Origin: Desulfuromonadaceae bacterium
Lineage (GTDB): Bacteria; Desulfobacterota; Desulfuromonadia; Geobacterales; Pseudopelobacteraceae
Length of the DNA stretch: 64,000 nt
Direction of reading: 5' to 3'
Assembly (NCBI GenBank): GCA_028712075.1
Contig: JAQTQX010000013.1
Location: forward strand, 1-64,000
In this document: positions 25,566-34,712 of the stretch, piece by piece
Layout of the letters: each line of letters starts with the position of its first letter
Numbering within the stretch: the first letter of the stretch is position 1
The notes under the pieces: generated by a model
Told to the model about the DNA's origin: nothing
Database searches by the model: none
The model's input: the letters and a program-made list of their open reading frames with translations, nothing else
Made by a program: the position numbers and the translations under genes

Positions 25566-26489
25566 ATGTTTTTATTAAATCTGCGAACGTTTTTATTCAT
25601 TATTGCTCTTTTCCTTGTTTCAGATCTTCACGCAGCAGAGAAGCTGCAAAGGGTAAAGAGCGCCATCGATAAAAAACACGTTCCGGCTGTTGTCCCGGTT
25701 TCTATTCTCAGTATCATTCCGGCCAAGGCGGAACCAGGTATGAAGGTGTCGCTTTCCGGAGCCGGTTTTGGCGAAGAGGCGACCGTTTTCCTCGGAAGTA
25801 CCGGAATTCCCGCACGAGTTACCGGTACCAGACAGGCTGATTTCACTGTTCCCCAGCAGTTGGAAGCAGGGTTGTACGCGCTGTACCTGAAACGCTCAGA
25901 CGGCACTATCGGAAGGACCTATAACTTTACGGTTCTGCCGCTGCGACCTGTTCTCACCAGGCTGACTCCAGATCAGATCAGTTCCTGTTCTGCTGGAAAA
26001 GAGCGGGAAGTAATTGCGGTCGGTGGAAATTTTCGAGAATCATCTCTGCTTTTCTTTGATGGAGCAGCGCTTGCCAGTACTGTCCTTACCACTGAAACAA
26101 TCTCTTTTAGCGTACCTGATGTTGCCGGCGGGCTTCATCAGGTATTGGTAAAAAACGCACCAGAGAACAGTTCGGTGCCCTTGAACCTTGCTGTTGAGAC
26201 CAAGCCTGAAATTGTATTGGTATCGACTGGAAACGAGCATGTCAATTATTATGAACTTGTCATTACCGGAAAGAACTTCAGCCAAAATTCTTCCCTGTTT
26301 GTTGATGGCGTACAGATCGGCGGACGTGGTGAGCAAGATATGACCGAGCGGGAAAAACTGGTGTATGTCGATTGCACAAAATTAATCTACTTGCGCCATC
26401 CTTATTCTCCGGTCAATAAAGATTTCCGGCTTCAAGTAATGAATCCAGGAGGGGAGGGGAGCCAGGTTATCACGGTAACGGCCCCCTGA
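25566..26489 (+). CDS. Exported protein with IPT/TIG-like domains
   Basis: 307 residues from ATG 25566 (GGAAAGG 6-7 nt upstream; the TTG 15 nt earlier is rejected). A signal peptide (about 1-24, ending DLHAA) is followed by about three IPT/TIG-type immunoglobulin-like domains: about 45-130 (ILSIIPAKAEPGMKVSLSGAGF), 135-215 (TPDQI...EVIAVGGNFRES) and 220-305 (YELVITGKNFSQNSSLFVDG). Such domains serve surface or periplasmic binding. It lies between lptG and an LtaS-like enzyme, so an envelope role is likely; the partner is unknown. Confidence 0.75.
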   Translation: MFLLNLRTFLFIIALFLVSDLHAAEKLQRVKSAIDKKHVPAVVPVSILSIIPAKAEPGMKVSLSGAGFGEEATVFLGSTGIPARVTGTRQADFTVPQQLEAGLYALYLKRSDGTIGRTYNFTVLPLRPVLTRLTPDQISSCSAGKEREVIAVGGNFRESSLLFFDGAALASTVLTTETISFSVPDVAGGLHQVLVKNAPENSSVPLNLAVETKPEIVLVSTGNEHVNYYELVITGKNFSQNSSLFVDGVQIGGRGEQDMTEREKLVYVDCTKLIYLRHPYSPVNKDFRLQVMNPGGEGSQVITVTAP

Positions 26490-26520
26490 ACTGAGTATAT
26501 ATTTCAAGGACTTTAGCACC

Positions 26521-28431
26521 ATGCGTATAGACAAAAGATTTCATTCGCTTTACACCCTTTGGCTGATTATTTCGGCCTTTTCGGCAATTACCCGGACAAT
26601 TCTGCTGGTGAAATCATTACCAGATCTTGAATTGACCTCTTGGTTGTTTGCAAAAATCTATTCTGTTGGTTTCTTTTTTGACTGCGTAACGTTTTCGTAC
26701 TTTGCCATTCCGTTCGTACTTGTAGTTGTCGTGCTGCCTGACAGGGCATTTAACAGTGCATTATTCAGGATCTGTTCGTATGGCATCGCGTTTGTGCTTA
26801 CATACCTGATGCTGTTCAACGTGGTGTCAGAATATACTTTTTTCGACGAATTTGCGACTCGGTACAACTTTATCGCGGTAGATTATCTGATCTATACCAA
26901 CGAAGTTATCAGTAATATTCGTGAGTCATATCCGGTTAACGCAATTCTCTGCGTACTGTTGTTGATCACAGCAATAATTTTCCCCCCGATTAAAAAACAC
27001 CTGTCACGGGCGTTCAGGCATACATCACGCGGCGCCAACCGGCTGAAAGCCGGGGCACTCTTTCTCCTTCTTCCGGTCATATCATTTGCTGTTGTCGACC
27101 TGTCGCAGACTCAGATATCTCCGAACAATTATGCGGTGGAACTGGCCGGCAACGGGATCTATTGTCTCTTTGCCGCCTTCAGAAACAACGAACTTGATTT
27201 CAACAAGTTTTATGTCAACAGAGACAATAAAGTTGTTCTCACCCGTCTCAAGGAGTTGGTACAGGAGACAACCAGCCGCTTCTCGGGAACGGGAGACATG
27301 TCGGTAAGCCGTTGGATAGAAACATACGGAGTAGAAAAACATCTTAATATCGTGTTGGTGGTGGAAGAGAGTTTGAGTGCAGAGTACCTGACATCTTTTA
27401 GTAACGATAAAGGATTAACACCAAACCTTGACAAACTGGCCACGGAATCACTTTTTTTTACACATCTGTACGCAACCGGCACACGCACTGTGCGTGGTCT
27501 GGAGGCCCTAACCCTCTCTATGCCGCCGCTCCCCGGAATTTCGGTGGTCAAGCGCCCCAAAAATGAAAACTTCATTTCATGGGGGTCAGTCATGAAAGAG
27601 AAGGGATACGATAACAAATTTATTTATGCCGGACATGGCTACTTCGATAATATGAATTATTTCTATGCCAACAATGGCTTTGCCACGATTGATCGTACCA
27701 ACTTTACCTCTAGCGAGATAACGTTTACCAATGCGTGGGGTGTGTGTGACGAGGACCTGTTTCTGAAGGTGATCAAGGAGGCGGATCACTCATATTCAAC
27801 AAAAAAACCTTTTTTCAGTGTTGTAATGACCACCTCAAATCATCGCCCCTTCACCTATCCGGAGGGAAAGATTGATATCCCTTCTCATACCGGCCGGAAC
27901 GGTGGTGTAAAGTACGCCGATTATGCCATCGGCAGGCTGTTGACTGAAGCAAGGAAGAAGCCGTGGTTCAATGATACCATCTTCGTCATTGTTGCGGATC
28001 ACTGTGCCGGAAGCGCTGCCAAGCTGGCGTTGCCGATAAAAAATTACGAGATCCCGCTGTTCATCTATGCTCCTACACATATTGCTCCCCGAGTCGTGGA
28101 CCGGATGATGAGTCAGATTGACATTGCCCCTACCGTTCTTGCCCTCCTCAACGCTCAGTACAGCAGCGCGTTTATCGGCAAGGATGTTCTGACACCGGGT
28201 GTGTGGGATGAAAGGGCATTTATTTCGACGTACCAGAAACTTGGCTATATCCATGGGGATAACCTATTGGTGCTTGCCCCTAAAAAGGAGGTCGATTATT
28301 TCTATTTCGTGCGCAATGATGGAGCAACAACAATAGTAAAGCCGCAGGATGATCTGTTGATGGATGCTCTGGCGTATTTCCAGGGAACAAACTATATCTA
28401 CAAGTACGGACTGAACCGGCTGAAACACTGA
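26521..28431 (+). CDS. LtaS/OpgB-like membrane phosphotransferase (sulfatase fold)
   Basis: 636 residues: five N-terminal TM helices (about 10-185), then an extracytoplasmic alkaline-phosphatase-superfamily domain (about 270-590). Metal and catalytic residues are visible: Glu in VVEESLSAEY, nucleophile Thr in ATGTRTVRGLEAL, His in SNHRPFTYPEG, and Asp-His in VIVADHC. Family members move phosphoglycerol from phosphatidylglycerol onto polymers (lipoteichoic acid, osmoregulated glucans) or modify LPS. In this Gram-negative context, glucan or surface-glycan decoration is more likely than lipoteichoic acid. It is the last gene before an intrinsic terminator. Confidence 0.85.
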   Translation: MRIDKRFHSLYTLWLIISAFSAITRTILLVKSLPDLELTSWLFAKIYSVGFFFDCVTFSYFAIPFVLVVVVLPDRAFNSALFRICSYGIAFVLTYLMLFNVVSEYTFFDEFATRYNFIAVDYLIYTNEVISNIRESYPVNAILCVLLLITAIIFPPIKKHLSRAFRHTSRGANRLKAGALFLLLPVISFAVVDLSQTQISPNNYAVELAGNGIYCLFAAFRNNELDFNKFYVNRDNKVVLTRLKELVQETTSRFSGTGDMSVSRWIETYGVEKHLNIVLVVEESLSAEYLTSFSNDKGLTPNLDKLATESLFFTHLYATGTRTVRGLEALTLSMPPLPGISVVKRPKNENFISWGSVMKEKGYDNKFIYAGHGYFDNMNYFYANNGFATIDRTNFTSSEITFTNAWGVCDEDLFLKVIKEADHSYSTKKPFFSVVMTTSNHRPFTYPEGKIDIPSHTGRNGGVKYADYAIGRLLTEARKKPWFNDTIFVIVADHCAGSAAKLALPIKNYEIPLFIYAPTHIAPRVVDRMMSQIDIAPTVLALLNAQYSSAFIGKDVLTPGVWDERAFISTYQKLGYIHGDNLLVLAPKKEVDYFYFVRNDGATTIVKPQDDLLMDALAYFQGTNYIYKYGLNRLKH

Positions 28432-28493
28432 TACCACCGTGTTCGCAAATTGACCGATGCTGTTGCGTAATGATTGTGAATTGTTGAAATGTA

Positions 28494-28523
28494 TTGCCCG
28501 GAAGGTGTTTGATATGCTATAAG
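28494..28523 (+). promoter_or_regulatory. Possible promoter ahead of the first ABC-F gene
   Basis: TTGCCC (28494-28499), an 18-nt spacer and TATAAG (28518-28523). If real, transcription starts just before the terminator hairpin at 28536, which would place an attenuator at the very 5' end of the ABC-F mRNA. Confidence 0.3.
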
Positions 28524-28535
28524 GCACCGTTCGTG

Positions 28536-28571
28536 AACCACAGAGCTCACCAAAGCCCTGTGGTTTTTTAT
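28536..28571 (+). terminator. Intrinsic terminator or attenuator upstream of ABC-F gene
   Basis: AACCACAG (28536-28543) pairs with CTGTGGTT (28558-28565), the last T residues continuing into a six-T run and then ATTT. It ends the LtaS-like gene transcript. Because it is only 25 nt from the ATG of the ABC-F gene, it could also attenuate that gene. Confidence 0.8.
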
Positions 28572-28596
28572 TTCCACACAAGGAGCACCACCCGGT

Positions 28597-30234
28597 ATGA
28601 TTTCAGCATCAAACATCACCCTTTCCTACGGCAAACGAGTTCTATTTAAAGATGTCAATATCAAGTTCACTCCCGGCAACTGTTATGGTCTGATAGGAGC
28701 TAACGGCGCCGGAAAATCGACTTTTCTCAAAATTCTCGCTGGCGAGCTTGATGCGGATAAGGGTGAAATTATTGTTGGCCCGAAAGAGCGCATAGCTGTT
28801 CTTAAGCAGGATCAATTTGCATTTGATGAGGAAACCGTCTTTAATACCGTTATCATGGGGCATAAACGCCTCTATGACGTGATGACCGAACGTGAAGCAA
28901 TTTATGCAAAGCCGGAATTTAGCGAGGAGGATGGTGTCCGTTCTGCCGAGTTGGAGGGTGACTTTGCCGAAATGAACGGGTATGAGGCTGAATCAGAAGC
29001 TGCCGTACTGCTTAACGGGCTTGGCATCTCTGAGGAATTGCGGACAAGGCAGATGAAGGAGCTTGAGGCCGGTGACAAGGTGCGGGTATTGCTGGCACAG
29101 GCGCTGTTCGGTAATCCGGATATCCTGCTGCTGGACGAACCGACTAACAATCTCGATCTGAAATCAATCAATTGGCTGGAAGAATTCCTCTACCGATTTC
29201 CCAATACCGTTATCGTTGTCTCCCATGATCGGCACTTTCTCAACCAGGTCTGTACCCACACTGCCGATATCGATTTTGGACGGATACAGGTGTACGTTGG
29301 CAACTATGATTTCTGGTATCATGCCAGTCAACTTAACTTAAAGCAGAAACAAAATGAAAATCGTAAAGTATCCGAAAAAGCTGAAGAACTTAAAGCGTTT
29401 ATCCAGCGGTTCAGTTCCAATGCCTCCAAGGCAAAACAGGCAACTTCGCGCAAAAAACTGCTGGATAAACTTACCCTCGAAGATATGCCGACATCATCGC
29501 GCAAATATCCGCATGTAGTCTTTAAACCGGAGCGGGCTTGTGGCGATATTATCCTGGAAATTCAGGGTCTGACAAAAGATCTTGACGGAGTTAAGGTCCT
29601 GGATAAGTTAGATCTGATTGTGCGTAAGGAAGATAAAATTGCGTTCGTCGGCGGTAATACCCTTGCCCGAACGACGCTGTTCCAGATTCTGGCGGGAGAG
29701 TTGGAGCCGGATAGCGGTACGTTCCGATGGGGTGTTACGATAAGCAGTGCATATTTTCCAAAAGAGAACAGTCAGTTTTTTGAGAAAGAATTGTCACTGA
29801 TCGAATGGTTGGGTCAGTATTCACCCCCTACAGAGGGGGAAACTTTTGCGCGCGGTTTTCTCGGCAGGATGTTGTTCTCCGGTGAAGAAGCGACCAAGAA
29901 AACTACCGTCCTCTCCGGGGGGGAACGAGTTCGCTGCATGTTATCACGCATGATGCTGAGCGGTGCTAATGTGTTGATCCTCGATGAACCGACCAACCAT
30001 CTTGATCTGGAATCGATCACCGCCTTGAATGACGGGTTGATCACCTTCAGCGAAGTAATACTGTTCGCCTCTCACGACCATGAATTTGTTTCAACGGTTG
30101 CCAACCGGATTATCGAGATCACTCCTGGAGGGGTGATTGATCGTACCATGGGTTTTGAAGAGTATCTGGAAAGTGAGGATGTTTCAAAGGAGCGGGATGA
30201 ACTGTATCATGGCCATGCAGAACTGAGTCTGTAG
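28597..30234 (+). CDS. ABC-F ATPase, YbiT/YkpA-like, with degenerate second nucleotide site
   Basis: 545 residues with two ABC domains, no membrane segments and a charged linker (about 245-300). NBD1 has an intact Walker A (GANGAGKST) and Walker B (ILLLDEPTNNLD), but the signature reads LEAGDKVR. NBD2 has Walker A GGNTLARTT, with Arg in place of the catalytic Lys, a normal LSGGERVR and LILDEPTNHLD. The degenerate second P-loop is seen in the YbiT/YkpA branch. ABC-F proteins bind ribosomes and relieve stalling or antibiotic block. AAGGAG lies 11 nt before the ATG. A second ABC-F gene lies 520 nt downstream. Confidence 0.9.
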   Translation: MISASNITLSYGKRVLFKDVNIKFTPGNCYGLIGANGAGKSTFLKILAGELDADKGEIIVGPKERIAVLKQDQFAFDEETVFNTVIMGHKRLYDVMTEREAIYAKPEFSEEDGVRSAELEGDFAEMNGYEAESEAAVLLNGLGISEELRTRQMKELEAGDKVRVLLAQALFGNPDILLLDEPTNNLDLKSINWLEEFLYRFPNTVIVVSHDRHFLNQVCTHTADIDFGRIQVYVGNYDFWYHASQLNLKQKQNENRKVSEKAEELKAFIQRFSSNASKAKQATSRKKLLDKLTLEDMPTSSRKYPHVVFKPERACGDIILEIQGLTKDLDGVKVLDKLDLIVRKEDKIAFVGGNTLARTTLFQILAGELEPDSGTFRWGVTISSAYFPKENSQFFEKELSLIEWLGQYSPPTEGETFARGFLGRMLFSGEEATKKTTVLSGGERVRCMLSRMMLSGANVLILDEPTNHLDLESITALNDGLITFSEVILFASHDHEFVSTVANRIIEITPGGVIDRTMGFEEYLESEDVSKERDELYHGHAELSL

Positions 30235-30254
30235 GCACAATCAAAGAGCAGCAC

Positions 30255-30692
30255 ATGATTTCAACTTCTGCGTTAATAATTGTCTGGCATCAGCCCGAAA
30301 TAGAAGAAGAACGCTGGGAATTTTTCAACCATCCTACCAAGCAGGAGTGGTATTGTTCCCATGGGGTTGTGTGGGATCAGATTGTTTCCCGATTCGACAG
30401 CGGAGCGCTGGTTCCGTACCCCCGTGGCGAAGTTATCGGAACCATTTCCGTGGCACTTTCCTACCATCGCTACGAAGAGTACCAAACCTACCTTGCTCGG
30501 GCCAAACGGGGTTACCGCAAAAATTATTCTACATTGGAAGAATTGCTGCAGAGCGAAGGTTCACTGAAGCTAAAAGCGCCGATTGTTATCCATAGCGGTG
30601 AAGAAGGGCTCCTTTATTCAGGTTACCGCCGTCTCTGTCTGGCCTGGAACTATGGTATGGTCCCGTATGTTTGGCTTGTCAGGCTCGATTAG
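30255..30692 (+). CDS. Hypothetical protein with a weak ParB-like pattern
   Basis: 145 residues, no signal peptide or TM segment. I do not recognise a family with confidence. The C-terminal half (about 105-143; KAPIVIHSGEEGLLYSGYRR, LAWNYGMVPYVWLV) resembles the ParB/sulfiredoxin-like pattern of a substrate-binding strand followed by a GxRR-type turn and a hydrophobic strand. The N-terminus is Trp-rich (WHQP, ERWEFF, EWYC). It is placed 20 nt after one ABC-F gene and 63 nt before another on the same strand, so co-transcription is likely. A role in ribosome-related stress is only a context guess. Confidence 0.55.
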   Translation: MISTSALIIVWHQPEIEEERWEFFNHPTKQEWYCSHGVVWDQIVSRFDSGALVPYPRGEVIGTISVALSYHRYEEYQTYLARAKRGYRKNYSTLEELLQSEGSLKLKAPIVIHSGEEGLLYSGYRRLCLAWNYGMVPYVWLVRLD

Positions 30693-30755
30693 TCAAAGCA
30701 GGGCATCCCCCATTATGCTGCAAATATAATCATTGGAAAGCAGGGAGTTTTAAGG

Positions 30756-32381
30756 ATGGTTCAGTTATCAAATATTTTCAAACAGCACGGCTCTCAGATT
30801 TTATTCAGGGACGCAAGCTGTCAGATACTTCCCGGCACTCATACCGGTCTGGTCGGTCCGAATGGTGCCGGTAAAACTACTATTTTCCGCATCATTGCCG
30901 GAGAAGAGGAGCCGGATACCGGCGAGGTGATTCTCCCCAAGAAAACGACCATAGGGTATTTTTCCCAGGATGTCGGCGAAATGTCCGGGCGATCCGCACT
31001 TGAGGAGGTTATGGCCACCTGCGGTTCAACTGTGCGCCTGGCTTCTGAAATGAAGGAGATGGAAGCGGCGATGTGTGAGCCGCAATCGGATGATGAAATG
31101 GCGGCGCTGCTTGAGCGTTATGGCACGGCAGTTGAGGAATTCGAACACATGGAGGGATATGATCTTGATACTCGTGCCCAGACTGTATTAACCGGACTCG
31201 GTATCGGCCCTGACCGCTATGATCATCCGGTGGAATCATTCAGCGGCGGCTGGAAAATGCGCATTGCCCTGGCCAGTATCCTGACCCTTAAGCCTGATGT
31301 TTTGCTGCTGGACGAACCGACCAACCATCTGGATGTCGAATCAATCATCTGGCTGGAGGAATGGCTTGCTTCTGAATTCAAAGGTTCACTGCTGATGACC
31401 AGTCATGACCGGGACTTTATGAACCGTGTGGTGACCAGAGTTATTGAGGTAGCCAATGCCACGGTGACAACGTACGGCGGGAATTATGATTTCTATGAAC
31501 GGGAGCGGGATATCAGACGTGAGCAGTTGATCGCGTCATTCAAGCGGCAGCAAGATATGCTGGCCAAGGAAGAAGAGTTTATTGCCCGGTTTGCCGCTCG
31601 TGCTTCCCATGCGGCGCAAGTTCAGTCGCGGGTTAAGAAGATAGAGAAAATCGAGCGGATTGAGATACCTGCCGAGGAGCGTACCGTACGTTTTGATTTT
31701 GCCGATCCTCCGCGCAGTGGTGATGATGTGGCCGCTTTCGAGAACCTTGGCAAAGTATGGCTTGCTCCTGATGGGCAGGCCAAGCCGGTTTTTCACGGTG
31801 TGACCGGTATGATCAAGCGCCTGAGCAAAGTTGCTGTGGTTGGTGTTAACGGTGCCGGGAAATCAACGTTCCTCAAAATTCTGGCCGGCCAAACAGGGCC
31901 GACAACAGGCAATGCGATCATTGGCGCCAATGTTGAAATTGGCTATTTCAGTCAGCATGCCATGGATCTGCTGGATCCGCGTAAAACAATTTTCGAAACA
32001 GTACAGGATGTTATACCGCTGGCGACCATTGGCGTCATACGCAATCTGCTCGGAGCATTTCTTTTCTCCGGCGACGCAGTTGAAAAGCGTATTGAAAATC
32101 TTTCCGGCGGCGAAAAGAGCAGGGTGGTACTGGCAACGATTCTTTGTCGTCCGGTAAACTTTCTGATTCTTGACGAACCGACCAACCATCTTGATATCCG
32201 TTCCCGTGAGATGCTACTGGAAACCCTGAAAAATTTCAGTGGCACGATTGTCCTGGTAAGTCATGACCGCCATTTCCTTCGCCTGCTTGTTGACCGGGTT
32301 TTTGAAGTTGATCACGGCGAGATGCGGGTATATGAAGGGAATTATGACTACTACTTATCAAAGGTTCATGGAAAGGTTTGA
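30756..32381 (+). CDS. ABC-F ATPase, Uup/YheS-like
   Basis: 541 residues with tandem ABC domains and a coiled, charged linker (about 245-300). Both sites look active: Walker A GPNGAGKTT and GVNGAGKST, signatures FSGGWKMR and LSGGEKSR, Walker B VLLLDEPTNHLD and LILDEPTNHLD. No TM helices. Start ATG 30756 has CAGGGAG 8 nt upstream. ABC-F ATPases act in the ribosomal E site to reset stalled complexes. It differs from the neighbouring ABC-F gene in keeping both P-loops, so the two are not recent duplicates. Confidence 0.92.
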   Translation: MVQLSNIFKQHGSQILFRDASCQILPGTHTGLVGPNGAGKTTIFRIIAGEEEPDTGEVILPKKTTIGYFSQDVGEMSGRSALEEVMATCGSTVRLASEMKEMEAAMCEPQSDDEMAALLERYGTAVEEFEHMEGYDLDTRAQTVLTGLGIGPDRYDHPVESFSGGWKMRIALASILTLKPDVLLLDEPTNHLDVESIIWLEEWLASEFKGSLLMTSHDRDFMNRVVTRVIEVANATVTTYGGNYDFYERERDIRREQLIASFKRQQDMLAKEEEFIARFAARASHAAQVQSRVKKIEKIERIEIPAEERTVRFDFADPPRSGDDVAAFENLGKVWLAPDGQAKPVFHGVTGMIKRLSKVAVVGVNGAGKSTFLKILAGQTGPTTGNAIIGANVEIGYFSQHAMDLLDPRKTIFETVQDVIPLATIGVIRNLLGAFLFSGDAVEKRIENLSGGEKSRVVLATILCRPVNFLILDEPTNHLDIRSREMLLETLKNFSGTIVLVSHDRHFLRLLVDRVFEVDHGEMRVYEGNYDYYLSKVHGKV

Positions 32382-32445
32382 TATATTTATAGCCGGGTCT
32401 GAATTTGATTGACAAGCAGATGCGACGGCGAAAGAAAGGAATGCT

Positions 32446-32628
32446 TCAGGCGTAGATAGAAAAACTGAAGTCGCTCTGCGATGGTACTCCCTGAGCTCCC
32501 TGAGCGATCATTGTGGCCACTTGCTGCTGTTGATCGTTTGCCATTTTCATCAGAGAGACCGAAATGTTTTCTTTGGTCTGTGTTGCCAGCATCATTACCG
32601 CTGTTCCCGAAATCGCACTGACATCCAT
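32446..32628 (-). CDS. YjfB-like putative motility small protein
   Basis: 60 residues. It starts MDVSAISG, is rich in Met/Gln (LMKMANDQQQQVATMIAQG) and has the length and N-terminal pattern of the YjfB family (putative motility protein). ATG 32628 is preferred over GTG 32631 because GGAGGT (32639-32634) sits 5 nt upstream. It is the only gene here on the minus strand and faces away from the aminotransferase gene across 231 nt. The function of the family is not known; its members are common in flagellated bacteria. Confidence 0.7.
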   Translation of the reverse strand: MDVSAISGTAVMMLATQTKENISVSLMKMANDQQQQVATMIAQGAQGVPSQSDFSFSIYA

Positions 32629-32859
32629 CACGCACCTCCACTATACTTTTCGCAGTATGGCAACTTGATTCTACCGATGCAAGCTGATTATGTTATGGAT
32701 ATGCCGGAGTCTCTGTACCGTGATCAACATAGCTCCTCATGGTTGTTTAATTCATATTCATACAGTGGTGGTATCATGCCGTAACAACGCAAATTAGTGT
32801 CCAGGGCATACCTGGGATCACAGACTAAGTCATTGTTCACGTCAGAACGGAGAATTTTC

Positions 32860-34278
32860 ATGTCTACGAGATTGACGACAGTCGAAGCAGCCTTCCTTGC
32901 CTCATTTCCCGCCTATGAATCAACCACATCACTTGATGAACTGCGTAAGAATGAGTATGGAGGGCTTGACCGTGACGGCCATGTCTATCTCGATTATACG
33001 GGAGCGGGTCTGTATGCAGCCTCCCAGATACGAGACCACGCAGCGCTGCTTCTCGGCAATACGTTTGGCAACCCGCACTCAACGAATCCGACTTCTCTGG
33101 CTATGACCAGATTAGTGGAACAGACCAGGGCATATGTCTTCGAATTTTTCAATGCTTCAGCTGATGAATATGAGGTGATATTTACCCTTAATGCCAGTGG
33201 CGCACTGAAACTCGTGGGTGAATCGTACCCATTTGGTCCAGATGGGTGTTATCTGCTTACCTTTGACAACCATAACTCCGTCAACGGCATCAGGGAGTTT
33301 GCCCGTGCCAAAGGGGCAAGCGTATCGTATGCACCGGTTATTCCGCCAGATTTGCGGCTGAATGACCATATTCTGGAGACATTGCTCGCAAGTGCCACTC
33401 CAAACGGCAAAAATCTTTTTGCCTTTCCCGCCCAATCAAACTTCTCCGGTGTCCGCCATTCTCTCGAATGGATTGAAAGGGCGCAGCAAAATGGATGGGA
33501 TGTATTGCTCGACGCGGCAGCATACGCCCCCACGAACCGCCTTGACCTCGGCCGCTGGCATCCGGATTTTGTGACGCTTTCATTCTACAAGATGTTTGGA
33601 TACCCGACAGGTGTCGGTTGTCTTATTGCCAGCAAAAAGGCATTGGCAAAACTGCAGCGTCCGTGGTTCGCTGGCGGAACTATCACGGTTGCATCGGTTC
33701 AGGCTGATCGCTACTACCTGCATGGTGGAGCAGAAGCATTCGAGGACGGCACGCTGAATTATTTGAGCCTTCCTGCTGTACAGATCGGCTTGCGTCATAT
33801 CGCTGCCATCGGACTTGATAAGATTTACACCCGGGTTCACTGTCTGACCGGTTGGCTCCTGTCAGAACTGACAAAACTTCGGCATGACAATGGTGCCCCG
33901 CTCGTACGGGTGTATGGACCTCTTGAAATGAAAAATCGAGGCGGAACGATTACCTTCAATCTGTTTGATCCTAAAGGCCAGTTTGTTGACCATCGTCTGG
34001 TGGAACGGCGAGCCAATGAGGCGGGGATATCTTTAAGAACCGGCTGCTTCTGCAATCCTGGCGGTGGAGAATTGGCATTGGGTATTTCCGCAGAGGAGTT
34101 GGCAGCCTGTATGGTCAGTACCGACAAGCGTATGACTTTTGATGATTTCCGTCGTTGTCTGGACGCTAAAAGTACGGGAGCGGTGCGGGTTTCACTCGGT
34201 CTGGTTACTACCTTCAGCGACTTAAAGCGTTTCATCTGTTTTGCACGATGGTTTAAAGAGATCCAGACAGAGAAGTGA
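32860..34278 (+). CDS. Class V aminotransferase, molybdenum-cofactor-sulfurase-like, without MOSC domain
   Basis: 472 residues from ATG 32860 (CGGAGAA 5 nt upstream; an ATG 63 nt earlier lacks this). PLP-dependent fold type I: HVYLDYTGAGLYA at the N-terminus, NASGALKLVGE, a DNHNSVNGIREFA loop, and PLP lysine Lys244 in SFYKMFGYPTGVG. The LRTGCFCNPGG motif (Cys396, Cys398) carries the catalytic persulfide cysteine region conserved in eukaryotic Moco sulfurase. The MOSC domain of full-length Moco sulfurase is absent. It may be a cysteine desulfurase for an unidentified acceptor. It stands alone, with no Moco or Fe-S gene next to it. Confidence 0.82.
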   Translation: MSTRLTTVEAAFLASFPAYESTTSLDELRKNEYGGLDRDGHVYLDYTGAGLYAASQIRDHAALLLGNTFGNPHSTNPTSLAMTRLVEQTRAYVFEFFNASADEYEVIFTLNASGALKLVGESYPFGPDGCYLLTFDNHNSVNGIREFARAKGASVSYAPVIPPDLRLNDHILETLLASATPNGKNLFAFPAQSNFSGVRHSLEWIERAQQNGWDVLLDAAAYAPTNRLDLGRWHPDFVTLSFYKMFGYPTGVGCLIASKKALAKLQRPWFAGGTITVASVQADRYYLHGGAEAFEDGTLNYLSLPAVQIGLRHIAAIGLDKIYTRVHCLTGWLLSELTKLRHDNGAPLVRVYGPLEMKNRGGTITFNLFDPKGQFVDHRLVERRANEAGISLRTGCFCNPGGGELALGISAEELAACMVSTDKRMTFDDFRRCLDAKSTGAVRVSLGLVTTFSDLKRFICFARWFKEIQTEK

Positions 34279-34354
34279 AAACCGTAACAATCCGATATAA
34301 AACAGATCCGTGCCGTCATGGTATCAACTGTCTTAGTCACATACGGAGTTGATG

Positions 34355-34624
34355 ATGAGTGAAATGATTTTTCTGCTGTTGATTTTTGGCCTTCCTGCGG
34401 CTCTTGGCTTTAAACTGGCACTGTCCCGGGGCAAAAACCCATTTTTGTGGGGGATGTTGTCGGGCATATTTCCTTTTTTTCTGGTGGTGCTGCACTTTCA
34501 TCGCCCGGATCACGAAATACGCGGTCATTTTCGCAAGTGCCGCACATGCGGGCGTACAGTTCTGTGGAAGGATACGGTGTGTAAATACTGTAGTGCAAAG
34601 ATTGACGTATCTGAAAGACAGTAA
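34355..34624 (+). CDS. Small membrane protein with C-terminal zinc ribbon
   Basis: 89 residues from ATG 34355 (CGGAG 6 nt upstream). One or two N-terminal TM helices (about 4-20 and 30-46, FLLLIFGLPAALGFKLA and GMLSGIFPFFLVVL) are followed by a basic linker and a Cys4 zinc ribbon, CRTCGRTV and CKYCSAKI. This arrangement is frequent in small bacterial membrane proteins of unknown role. It is too short for more. It is followed by an AT-rich promoter region for fbp. Confidence 0.7.
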   Translation: MSEMIFLLLIFGLPAALGFKLALSRGKNPFLWGMLSGIFPFFLVVLHFHRPDHEIRGHFRKCRTCGRTVLWKDTVCKYCSAKIDVSERQ

Positions 34625-34640
34625 AAACATTCTTTTAATA

Positions 34641-34669
34641 TTGCTAAAATTAGTACTTTTCAGTATGTA
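34641..34669 (+). promoter_or_regulatory. Predicted fbp promoter
   Basis: TTGCTA (34641-34646), 17-nt spacer, TATGTA (34664-34669), in an AT-rich stretch 44 nt before the fbp ATG. TTGGAGG precedes the start codon. Confidence 0.4.
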
Positions 34670-34712
34670 ATGGTTTCAATTTAGATACCTATTTTTTCGT
34701 ATTGGAGGAAGT

